DNA of 6,162 nt from contig PEXZ01000080.1 of the NCBI GenBank assembly GCA_002763345.1, positions 3,551-9,712 of the forward strand, read 5' to 3'. Made by a program: the position numbers and the translations under genes. The notes under the pieces were generated by a model. That model was given only the letters and a program-made list of their open reading frames with translations. It was not told the DNA's origin and made no database searches. Below, piece after piece: positions 1-5,456 of this stretch (within the stretch, counting starts at the first letter, position 1; each line of letters opens with the position of its first letter). Source of the stretch: Candidatus Micrarchaeota archaeon CG08_land_8_20_14_0_20_59_11. GTDB taxonomy: Archaea > Micrarchaeota > Micrarchaeia > Norongarragalinales > Norongarragalinaceae.

Positions 1-913
1 AGATGAAGGCGTCCGCCACCTCGTGCACCGCCCTCATCGCAAGCGCGCCGGCGAACGAGGCGGTGAAGCCGAACGCGGCGGTGGAAATACCTGCAACCGC
101 AACAGCCAGCGCGTAACGCTTCCTTCCGAGGCTGCGGCAGTCCAGCCCCCTGCCTGCGACGTAGTTGAAAATCGCGAATATGGAAACGCCGGCGGCGAAG
201 AACGCGCCTGTCCAGAACACGTCCAAGCCTATTGCTTCGCGGACGTAGACGGACATCACCGAGTTTTCCGTGCCCCAGTGGAACGCGATCAGGAACATCC
301 CAAGAAACAGGGGCAGCATGCGCGGGTCCCAGAACGCCATCTTATACGACTCCCCGAAAACGGAAACGCGCGTTTCCTTCACTAGGAACGCGTAGGCGAA
401 CACGGGCACGCAGGCGAGCGCGAACACCTTCAAGCCGTCGGCGAATCCGACTGCGTTGAACACGAACCCCGCAACCAGCAAGCCGAACGCCATGCCGAGG
501 AATTTAGCCGCCTCGGAGATGCCGACGTCCCTGCCCCTGCGTTCCGCGGATACCTGCTTGTAGGAAAGGGAACGCGACGACATCTCCGCGAGATTGTACG
601 ATATTCCGCCGAGCGCCATCACGGCAGCGACGTTCCAGAACCCCGCCGTCTGCGAAAGCAGGACGAAGAACAGGGAAACGCCGCACACGCCGACGAGGAA
701 AAGCGCGCGGGGCGAACGGAAGTCCGTGAGGAAACCGAACGGGCCCGATGAAAACAACGACGAAACGGTCATCACCGCTACGAGCGCGCCCATCTCCGAG
801 AGCGAGAACCCGCCTGCGAGAAGCGCGAGCGGCACAACGTAGAACGTCCAGCCCGCCACTGACATGAAGAGGAAGCGCAGCAGCGCGGCTCGCATTATAG
901 GGGCGTCAAGCAT
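1..913 (-). CDS. MFS (major facilitator superfamily) transporter, 3' end cut by window edge
   Basis: This frame stays open from 913 to the left edge (304 codons, no stop), so the C terminus is missing. The product is a very hydrophobic multi-pass membrane protein with about ten recognisable membrane segments, roughly at residues 8-33, 40-60, 70-90, 95-110, 134-156, 161-178, 199-216, 232-252, 267-285 and 287 onward. The loop after the second segment reads GFLTDFRSPRA (residues 60-70), a form of MFS motif A (GxxxDRxGRR). A second, weaker copy, GRGLDCRSLGRKR (254-266), lies at the equivalent place in the second half, matching the family's 6+6 duplication. A soluble loop at about 180-198 divides the halves. 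Substrate cannot be read from sequence. ATG at 913 has a GTGATC SD-like hexamer 4 nt before it. ATG at 895 is an alternative that overlaps the upstream gene's stop as TAATG. It is the last visible gene of the minus-strand unit that begins at 2453. Confidence 0.88.
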   Translation of the reverse strand, partial: MLDAPIMRAALLRFLFMSVAGWTFYVVPLALLAGGFSLSEMGALVAVMTVSSLFSSGPFGFLTDFRSPRALFLVGVCGVSLFFVLLSQTAGFWNVAAVMALGGISYNLAEMSSRSLSYKQVSAERRGRDVGISEAAKFLGMAFGLLVAGFVFNAVGFADGLKVFALACVPVFAYAFLVKETRVSVFGESYKMAFWDPRMLPLFLGMFLIAFHWGTENSVMSVYVREAIGLDVFWTGAFFAAGVSIFAIFNYVAGRGLDCRSLGRKRYALAVAVAGISTAAFGFTASFAGALAMRAVHEVADAFI

Positions 914-1491
914 TTACGATCACGAATCCAGGAATTACAGATATCAAACAGAATATAGCACCAGCATATCCAAAGTCCGAAGAAAACTAAAAGAGCAAGC
1001 GCAGATATTACGTAATATTGCTGACAAAGAGGCGCAATATTAAATAGGGGGTTATCGGTATCGCCGCAAATAAGATTTAGAGATATTTCTTGGAAAGCGA
1101 TTATAATAGCCATCAACCTCAGGGGAGATAACTGTACTTTCCAAAAAGATTTTCTCGGCATAAATCTAGTTTCAAGAAAAGGAATCGCGAAATACCAAAC
1201 TAATAGCAAAATGAAAAAAGTGAAGAGCGTGCCTCCCAAATCAGTTAGAAACGGTATTGAAATCGGGCACGTAGTCTGCTGTGGAACGGACAAACCAACG
1301 AAAGTCGGCTTATAAGCCGTAGTTACTGGAACACCATAATTGTTAGTTAAAAAAAGACCTAAACGACAAGCGAGTGAATGACCGAACTCATGGGCGTGCG
1401 ACTGAGCTGCTAAAGTGATATCTGATAAAAAAAATGAAAATGCAATAGACAAAAATATCGGGGGAAGATTCGCCCAACATCGTTTGAACAT
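895..1491 (-). CDS. Small integral-membrane M50-like zinc metalloprotease
   Basis: A 198-residue hydrophobic protein. The sequence shows AHEFGHSLACRL at residues 33-44, an HExxH zinc site (H34, E35, H38) at the end of the first membrane segment (about 10-30). This is the form seen in site-2-protease-like M50 peptidases, where H and H bind zinc and E activates water. A second segment begins LTDLGGTLFTFF (82-93), resembling the G-G/N loop of M50 proteins. Further segments lie at about 126-142 and 159-184. The usual NPxxxLDG third-ligand motif is absent; GDTDNP (143-148) is the only nearby candidate. ATG 1491 was chosen because a start at 1536 would overlap the HD gene; only a weak GTG-N5-ATG precedes it. 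It sits 8 nt after the HD gene's stop and overlaps the MFS gene. Spot GC is about 37-38 % against 55-60 % around it, suggesting transfer. Activity and substrate are unknown. Confidence 0.72.
   Translation of the reverse strand: MFKRCWANLPPIFLSIAFSFFLSDITLAAQSHAHEFGHSLACRLGLFLTNNYGVPVTTAYKPTFVGLSVPQQTTCPISIPFLTDLGGTLFTFFILLLVWYFAIPFLETRFMPRKSFWKVQLSPLRLMAIIIAFQEISLNLICGDTDNPLFNIAPLCQQYYVISALALLVFFGLWICWCYILFDICNSWIRDRKCLTPL
918..923 (-). promoter_or_regulatory. Candidate Shine-Dalgarno of the MFS gene
   Basis: GTGATC on the minus strand matches the complement of the archaeal 16S 3' end and lies 4 nt before ATG 913. It lies inside the last codons of the upstream metalloprotease-like gene. It favours 913 over the TAATG-coupled ATG at 895, which has no SD. 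Confidence 0.4.
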
Positions 1492-1499
1492 GCTAGCAC

Positions 1500-2453
1500 T
1501 TATTTCAGGTAGATGTCGCCGAGCGACTTCGTCCAAACTCGGAAGTCCTCGGTTTTCGCCTCGTCGCGCGTCTTGACGAATTGGTCGATTTGCGAATCAA
1601 GAAGGTCGGCGTGGTAGACGAGCGACGCCTCGGGGAACTGCGGCGTTTTCGGCGTGCCGTACTCGAGTTCGCCGTGGTGCGAGATGATGCAGTGCACCAT
1701 CTTCATCTTCAGCACCTCGGGGAATCCCGCGATGCCCTTTATCTTTTCCGAAACCATCTCCGCGCCTATTGTTATGTGTCCGCAGAGCATTCCCTCCTCA
1801 GTCTGGCGTATGTTCGTCGTGACGGAGAACTCTCGCGTCTTGCCCACGTCGTGCAGCAGTGCGGCGGTTGTAACCAAGTCCCGGTCGATGGAAGGATAGA
1901 TATCGCATGCGGTCATGCAAAGACGGTAAACGTGCAGCGAATGCTCGAGCAAGCCGCCCACCCACGCGTGGTGGTAGTAGATTGCGCCGGGAGCGCGGCA
2001 GAACTCGTCGATGAATTTTTTGTCGCCGAAAAAGCAATCGAGCAGCTTGCGAAGGAAGGGGTTTTGCACCGACTGCACCGCCGACATTAATTCCGCGCGC
2101 ATTTCAGCTATGTCCCTCTTGCTGATGGGCACGAAATCCGCGACGTCGAATTCGGAAACGCGCCCGATGGAGCCGCGCTGCGGGTCGATGTCGAGCTTGG
2201 CCTTTCCCTCGTATTCCCCGACCGCCGCGGAAACGCGCACCACGTCCCCTTCCTTGAACGAACCGAAAACGCGCTCAACCGCCGCCTTGTCGCCCCCTCC
2301 CCAGAAATTGCACTCGATTTCGCCCGTCTTGTCGGAAAGCCCGACGACGAAACGCCAGCCCTTCTTGTACTCGGTGACGGGGCGCTTGTACTTCACCGAA
2401 AACAGCGACGACGCCGCGCCGCCCACCGACAAATCCGAAACGAACTGCTTCAT
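1500..2453 (-). CDS. OB-fold + HD-domain 3'-5' exoribonuclease, YhaM-like
   Basis: A 317-residue protein, almost exactly the length of Bacillus YhaM. The N-terminal part (about 15-95) is OB-fold-like: alternating strands with KTGEIECNFWG (42-52) and EGDVVRVSAAVGEYEGK (68-84), as in nucleic-acid-binding OB domains. The C-terminal part is an HD phosphohydrolase domain: YYHHAWVGGLLEHSLHV (159-175), LLHDVGKTREF (199-209) with the HD pair H201-D202, GHITIG (225-230), ISHHGELEYGTPKTPQFPEA (257-276) and HADLLDSQ (281-288). The SHHG..E.G(S/T)P..P..EA block and the LLEH block are YhaM hallmarks, and all metal ligands appear intact. Predicted role: cytoplasmic metal-dependent 3'-5' trimming of RNA (and possibly DNA). 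The frame runs far upstream without a stop, but ATG 2453 is preceded by GGTGG-N4 and a TATA box, and the residues before it resemble no known protein. First gene of the unit. Confidence 0.88.
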   Translation of the reverse strand: MKQFVSDLSVGGAASSLFSVKYKRPVTEYKKGWRFVVGLSDKTGEIECNFWGGGDKAAVERVFGSFKEGDVVRVSAAVGEYEGKAKLDIDPQRGSIGRVSEFDVADFVPISKRDIAEMRAELMSAVQSVQNPFLRKLLDCFFGDKKFIDEFCRAPGAIYYHHAWVGGLLEHSLHVYRLCMTACDIYPSIDRDLVTTAALLHDVGKTREFSVTTNIRQTEEGMLCGHITIGAEMVSEKIKGIAGFPEVLKMKMVHCIISHHGELEYGTPKTPQFPEASLVYHADLLDSQIDQFVKTRDEAKTEDFRVWTKSLGDIYLK

Positions 2454-2457
2454 GTTC

Positions 2458-2462
2458 CCACC
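2458..2462 (-). promoter_or_regulatory. Shine-Dalgarno of the HD-domain gene
   Basis: GGTGG four nt before ATG 2453. lemA has the same pentamer at the same spacing. It fixes the start within a frame that stays open for another 1.2 kb upstream. Confidence 0.6.
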
Positions 2463-2485
2463 AAGAGGGAATAGGCGGGCGCGAT

Positions 2486-2493
2486 TATTTAAA
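2486..2493 (-). promoter_or_regulatory. TATA box TTTAAATA in the divergent intergenic region
   Basis: TTTAAATA on the minus strand fits the archaeal TTTAWATA consensus. Its centre is 37-38 nt before ATG 2453, so transcription would start near 2464, just ahead of the GGTGG SD. The TTTAAA core is palindromic and is the only clear TATA element in the 87-base gap. On the plus strand its centre is about 50 nt before ATG 2541, which would give a leader of about 25 nt, so it may serve both divergent transcripts. Confidence 0.6.
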
Positions 2494-2526
2494 CGAGACG
2501 GGGCGTCGTTTCCACAGCAATTAAAA

Positions 2527-2533
2527 GAGGGGG
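2527..2533 (+). promoter_or_regulatory. Shine-Dalgarno of the DUF2207 gene
   Basis: GAGGGGG lies 7 nt before ATG 2541, a purine-rich match to the anti-SD. It supports this ATG over the second in-frame ATG three codons later. Confidence 0.5.
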
Positions 2534-2540
2534 CGCACTT

Positions 2541-4262
2541 ATGAAGCCGATGAAAAAAGCCGCGCTCGCGCTCCTGCTGGTCGCATTCGCGACGCTGGCG
2601 TGCGCCAAATACTATTCCGTCCAAGATGCATCGCTTTCCTACGCCGTGCAGCCAGACGGCTCCGTGCTCGTTTCCGAGAAAATCTCCTTCAACTTCCGCG
2701 GCTCCTACACGTTCGCGTACCGCGATTTTGATTTTTCCAGAGGGGGCGGCGTGGAGGGGCTTGCGGTTTATGAGGGAGCGGCTGCTTATTCCGCGGCATG
2801 CAACAAGCAACCCTCCACTTTCTGCTACGACGGCAACATGGTTACGTGGTACTACCGCGCCAACGACGAATCGCGCACGTTCGAGGTACGCTACACGCTC
2901 AGGGACGCGGTGAAGGCGTACGACGACGTCGCGGAATTGTACTGGAAGGTGTGGGGCGACGAGTGGGCTGTCGGCGTTTCGTACATGACAATCAACGTGT
3001 CGCTTCCGAAATCGCTTTCCAACCAGAGCGAACTGCGCGTCTGGGGGCATCCCGCGCTTGAGGGAACGATAGAAAGGCGCAGTAACGGCGCGGTGCTCAC
3101 CGTAAATAACGTGCCATCGGAACAGTGGGTAGAAGCAAGAGTCGTTTTTCCGGCTGGCATTCTTTCCTCGACTGCGGGCGCGAGGGTGATGAGTGGAAAC
3201 GGCTTGCAGGGCATCTTGGAGGAGGAACGGCGCTGGGCGGAACAGGGAAGCGGCGAGGACAGGACGTGGCTGCGCTACGGCGCGGTTGCGGCGCTCTTCC
3301 TGCTGTTCGCAATCGGCGTCTACTGCTACCTGAAATGGGGAAAGGAGCCCGCAGTGCGCTATCAGGGCGTATACGAGCGCGACATCCCGTACGACTATCC
3401 TCCTGCGATTGCGGGAGGGCTCGTCGGGTTCGGGGCTGACCAGAACGACTTTACCGCTACCGTCCTCGACCTCGTGCGCAGGAAATACCTCGGGTTGAAG
3501 AAAATCAAGACGGAAAAATTCCTGGGCGTATTCGGGAAGGGTGAGGACTACGAGTTTTCCATGCTGAAGAAGGACAAGGCGGGCTTGATGGAGCACGAGA
3601 AGATGGTGTTGTCCGCTTTCGAGGATGCAGGCGACGGGGAGAAAACCACGCTCGACGACTTGACTAAGCACCTGCGGAAGGAGCGCGGCTTCTTCATGGA
3701 GTGGAAGAACGCGGTGAAGGACGAAATCGAAAAGCGCAAGCTCGTGGACTTCACGGGATTGAAATGGTTCAGGATTTTCGGAATCGCGCCCGTAGTCCTG
3801 TCGTTCCTACTCTCGTTCATGGACCCGTTCGCCTTCATCGTCTCGATTCCCACCATGTCGCTCTACTTCCTGCTCGATTTCTACTGGAAAGCCGTGATGG
3901 CGAACCGCACTCAGGAGGGAGCAGAGCAGAATGCGCGGTGGCTCGCCTTCAAGCGGTTCGTGAGCGACTTCACGCTGCTGAAGGAGAAGCCGCCCGAAAG
4001 CGTCGTCGTGTGGGAAAGGTATCTGGTGTATGCGACTGCCCTCGGCGAAGGCAAGAACGTGGAGAAGGCGATGCAGGTGGAACTCAGCGACGCCCAGCGC
4101 AACAGCTCGCCGTTGCTCATATATTATTATTCGGGAATGTCGGGCGCACTCGGCTCCTCGCTTTCGAGCGCGCTCGCGAGCGCAACTGCCTCGGGATACG
4201 GCGGCGGCTTCAGCGGCGGTGGCGGTGGCGGTGGTGGAGGAGGCGGGGGCGGCGCAGGATAG
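2541..4262 (+). CDS. DUF2207 family membrane protein with glycine-rich C terminus
   Basis: 573 residues. A signal peptide covers 1-22 (KK followed by a leucine/alanine core, ending LACA). An extracytoplasmic beta-rich domain follows (23-245), with the opening typical of DUF2207: a tract around VQPDGSVLVSEKISFNFRGS (36-55). A membrane segment lies at 246-265. Then come DIPYDYPPAIAGGLVG (281-296) and ATVLDLVRRKYLGLKKI (306-322), the family's 'PP..aG' and 'DL..R.yl' blocks. A membrane hairpin lies at 411-447. The segment WLAFKRFVSDF...WERYLVYATALG (467-502) is the conserved post-hairpin motif. The end is Gly-rich, with 13 consecutive glycines (559-571), as in many DUF2207/TPM-type proteins. Biochemical function is not established. 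It is followed by lemA after 41 nt, a recurrent pairing suggesting a shared envelope role. TLAC at 18-21 is a poor lipobox, so lipidation is not claimed. Confidence 0.88.
   Translation: MKPMKKAALALLLVAFATLACAKYYSVQDASLSYAVQPDGSVLVSEKISFNFRGSYTFAYRDFDFSRGGGVEGLAVYEGAAAYSAACNKQPSTFCYDGNMVTWYYRANDESRTFEVRYTLRDAVKAYDDVAELYWKVWGDEWAVGVSYMTINVSLPKSLSNQSELRVWGHPALEGTIERRSNGAVLTVNNVPSEQWVEARVVFPAGILSSTAGARVMSGNGLQGILEEERRWAEQGSGEDRTWLRYGAVAALFLLFAIGVYCYLKWGKEPAVRYQGVYERDIPYDYPPAIAGGLVGFGADQNDFTATVLDLVRRKYLGLKKIKTEKFLGVFGKGEDYEFSMLKKDKAGLMEHEKMVLSAFEDAGDGEKTTLDDLTKHLRKERGFFMEWKNAVKDEIEKRKLVDFTGLKWFRIFGIAPVVLSFLLSFMDPFAFIVSIPTMSLYFLLDFYWKAVMANRTQEGAEQNARWLAFKRFVSDFTLLKEKPPESVVVWERYLVYATALGEGKNVEKAMQVELSDAQRNSSPLLIYYYSGMSGALGSSLSSALASATASGYGGGFSGGGGGGGGGGGGGAG
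4200..4259 (+). repeat. Glycine-codon (GGN) repeat tract encoding the poly-Gly tail
   Basis: Twenty codons at the 3' end of the DUF2207 gene, 17 of them GGN. The run of 13 Gly codons uses GGC, GGT, GGA and GGG mixed, so the amino acid rather than one DNA unit is being kept. The DNA is strongly G-rich on the plus strand and might slip in replication or fold as a G-quadruplex. Confidence 0.85.
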
Positions 4263-4276
4263 CGCTTAAAAAGCGC
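4262..4276 (+). promoter_or_regulatory. Short hairpin and TATA-like element between DUF2207 and lemA
   Basis: GCGCTT-AAA-AAGCGC is a perfect 6-bp stem with a 3-nt loop that starts on the last base of the DUF2207 stop codon. There is no U-tract after it, so it is not a good terminator. Its core CTTAAAAA is TATA-like, centred about 35 nt before ATG 4304, similar to the TATA-to-start distance of the HD gene. It may be an internal lemA promoter. Confidence 0.3.
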
Positions 4277-4294
4277 GGCTCGTTAATGGAAACT

Positions 4295-4299
4295 GGTGG
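4295..4299 (+). promoter_or_regulatory. Shine-Dalgarno of lemA
   Basis: GGTGG-N4-ATG, identical in sequence and spacing to the HD gene's site. It picks ATG 4304 over the in-frame ATG at 4286, which has no SD. Confidence 0.6.
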
Positions 4300-4303
4300 A
4301 AAT

Positions 4304-4858
4304 ATGGAAATACTGATGTGGGCGGTCGTCGCGGTAATCCTCCTGATGGTGCTCTGGCTTGTCATGGTCTACAACGGGCTGATTTCGCTGCGTCTGCGGG
4401 CAGAGAACGCGCTCGCGCAGATAGACGTCATGATGACGAAGAGGTTCGACCTGATTCCGAACCTCGTCGCTACGGTCAAGGGATACGCGAAGCACGAGCG
4501 CGAGGTGTTCGAGAACGTCACCAAGGCGCGCGCCGCGATGTCCGGCGCTGGCACGCTCAACGAGAAAGCAGCAGCGAACAACATGCTCACGAAGGCGCTC
4601 AAGACGCTCTTCGCCGTAGCTGAGGCGTACCCCGCGCTGCGCGCGAACGAGAATTTCGTGAAACTGCAGGACGAACTGACGCACCTAGAGGAGCAGATAG
4701 CGTATTCCCGCTCGTTCTACAACGACACCGTGCAGATGTACAACACGAAACTGCAGGTATTCCCGGACAGCTTCGTCGCGAACACGTTCGGCTTCGTGGG
4801 CAAGGACTTCTTCGGCGCTCCCTCTAAGGCAAAGGAAGTTCCGAAAGTGGAGTTCTAA
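4304..4858 (+). CDS. lemA: LemA family protein
   Basis: 184 residues, the usual LemA length. One N-terminal membrane segment (4-24) is followed by YNGLISLR (23-30) and a long helical domain. Family blocks seen in order: ALAQIDVMMTKRFDLIPNLV (36-55), TVKGYAKHEREVFENVTKAR (57-76), LFAVAEAYPALRANENFVKL (102-121), QDELTHLEEQIAYSRSFYND (122-141), VQMYNTKLQVFPDSFVA (143-159) and FGFVGKDFF (162-170). LemA proteins are membrane-anchored with a cytosolic or surface helical bundle; their molecular role is unknown, although they often accompany DUF2207/TPM proteins or the protease HtpX. Here it directly follows DUF2207 on the same strand, probably co-transcribed. No htpX is in the window. Its stop codon overlaps the stop of the convergent EF-like gene. 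Confidence 0.95.
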   Translation: MEILMWAVVAVILLMVLWLVMVYNGLISLRLRAENALAQIDVMMTKRFDLIPNLVATVKGYAKHEREVFENVTKARAAMSGAGTLNEKAAANNMLTKALKTLFAVAEAYPALRANENFVKLQDELTHLEEQIAYSRSFYNDTVQMYNTKLQVFPDSFVANTFGFVGKDFFGAPSKAKEVPKVEF

Positions 4859-5109
4859 ACCCTTAGAACGACGTCGCCCTCCCTTACCGCTTGGGCCACC
4901 TTCATCCCCACCGACTGCCCCGGCCGCGCCTCGGCAATCCGCGCGTGCTCCACCTGCATCGAATCCACGGGCTGCTCGAATGCGGGCGTGTGCGCGCCCT
5001 CTATGCGGACGCGCTCGCCTGTCCTGAGCGGCGCCGAAAGCTCGACCACCGCCACGCTGATTTTCGGGAAGAAATGCACTATCTTCCCGACGGGCTGGCT
5101 GCCTTCCAA
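4855..5109 (-). CDS. Small translation elongation factor-like protein (EF-Tu domain 2-like)
   Basis: An 84-residue stand-alone beta-barrel domain related to domain 2 of EF-Tu/EF1A. Key tracts: PVGKIVHFFPKISVAVVEL (6-24), LRTGERVRIEG (28-38), FEQPVDSMQVEH (44-55), RPGQSVGMKV (62-71) and VREGDVVLRV (75-84). This matches the short archaeal 'translation elongation factor-like' proteins: G-x-V-x-H-(F/Y)-F, a glycine-bracketed strand, D-x-FEQ..SMQ(I/V)EH, and a VREGDVV ending. It lacks a GTPase domain; the binding partner is unknown. Start: TTG 5109 is preceded by GGGAGGTG, a near-perfect SD, 6 nt away. TTG 5133 would overlap the prefoldin stop by 4 nt and add eight residues that lack family resemblance. 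It is the last gene of the Brix-prefoldin unit, and its stop overlaps lemA's stop tail to tail by 4 nt. Confidence 0.85.
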   Translation of the reverse strand: MEGSQPVGKIVHFFPKISVAVVELSAPLRTGERVRIEGAHTPAFEQPVDSMQVEHARIAEARPGQSVGMKVAQAVREGDVVLRV

Positions 5110-5115
5110 AGCCCC

Positions 5116-5123
5116 CACCTCCC
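5116..5123 (-). promoter_or_regulatory. Strong Shine-Dalgarno deciding the EF-like TTG start
   Basis: GGGAGGTG on the minus strand contains GGAGGTG, fully complementary to the archaeal anti-SD. It ends 6 nt before TTG 5109. This is the strongest SD in the window and lies in the gap after the prefoldin stop. Confidence 0.7.
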
Positions 5124-5129
5124 TGTTTT

Positions 5130-5456
5130 TCAACCCGAAACCGCGCCCTCGCCTGCCTCCAGTTTCTTGCGCAGGCCGTCGAAGCGCTCGCGGAGGATTT
5201 TCTCCTGCTTCCCGAAGACGCCCTGCCTGAGTTCGAGGGTTTCCTTTTCCTCCGCAAGTTCCTTCTTCAGTTCCTCCTTCTTCTTGGGCACGACGACGGA
5301 GCCGACGAAGCGGTAGAACGTTCCTTCGCTCTTCCCCACCTCTTCCCCCGCCTTCTTCAGTTCCATAAGCTGCATGTCAACCTGCTGCTTCTGGAGCAGG
5401 ATGAGCTGGAGCTGCTGCTGGACAGTCTGGAAATCGCGCACATCACTCTCGTCCAA
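5130..5456 (-). CDS. pfdB: Prefoldin beta subunit
   Basis: 108 residues, slightly shorter than typical archaeal prefoldin beta (about 115-120). The architecture is a long N-terminal coiled coil (about 6-42: FQTVQQQLQLILLQKQQVDM and on), a beta hairpin with FYRFVGSVVVPKKKEEL (47-63), then a second coiled coil (about 64-101: KKELAEEKETLELRQGVFGK and on). The vYk.vG.i.v hairpin core and the E-E-L..EL..E.E.L register are diagnostic. Two alpha and four beta subunits form the jellyfish-shaped cytosolic hexamer that hands unfolded proteins to the thermosome. The alpha subunit is not in the window. The start is TTG 5456, with GGTGAT 4 nt before it; GTG 5441 is a weaker alternative with no well-spaced SD. 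It overlaps the Brix 3' end by 14 nt, so translation is probably coupled. Confidence 0.93.
   Translation of the reverse strand: MDESDVRDFQTVQQQLQLILLQKQQVDMQLMELKKAGEEVGKSEGTFYRFVGSVVVPKKKEELKKELAEEKETLELRQGVFGKQEKILRERFDGLRKKLEAGEGAVSG

Noticed and set aside
23..842. Plus-strand open frames opposite the MFS gene.
   Set aside because: Low-complexity, charged products in GC-rich sequence. The minus strand carries an uninterrupted membrane transporter with motif A.
1492..1536. A longer start (1536) for the metalloprotease-like protein.
   Set aside because: The extra 15 residues lie inside the HD gene's conserved C terminus in another frame. ATG 1491 gives a clean N terminus after that gene's stop.
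1581..2090. A 169-residue plus-strand frame opposite the HD gene.
   Set aside because: It is antisense to conserved HD motifs and has no promoter, SD or family resemblance.
2519..2528. AATTAAAAG as a TATA box for the DUF2207 gene.
   Set aside because: It lies only about 17 nt before ATG 2541, so transcription would begin inside the coding region.
2454..3671. The HD gene's minus-strand frame stays open another 1.2 kb upstream, antisense to DUF2207.
   Set aside because: The added residues are Arg/His/Pro-rich and resemble no family. A TATA box and GGTGG precede ATG 2453, and YhaM length matches 317 residues.
4262..4276. The hairpin after DUF2207 as an intrinsic terminator.
   Set aside because: It has a short 6-bp stem with no U-tract, and lemA follows at once.
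3701..4285. A plus-strand frame open upstream of lemA, overlapping DUF2207.
   Set aside because: It is arginine-rich out-of-frame sequence of the DUF2207 gene. The LemA family begins at 4304, where the SD is.
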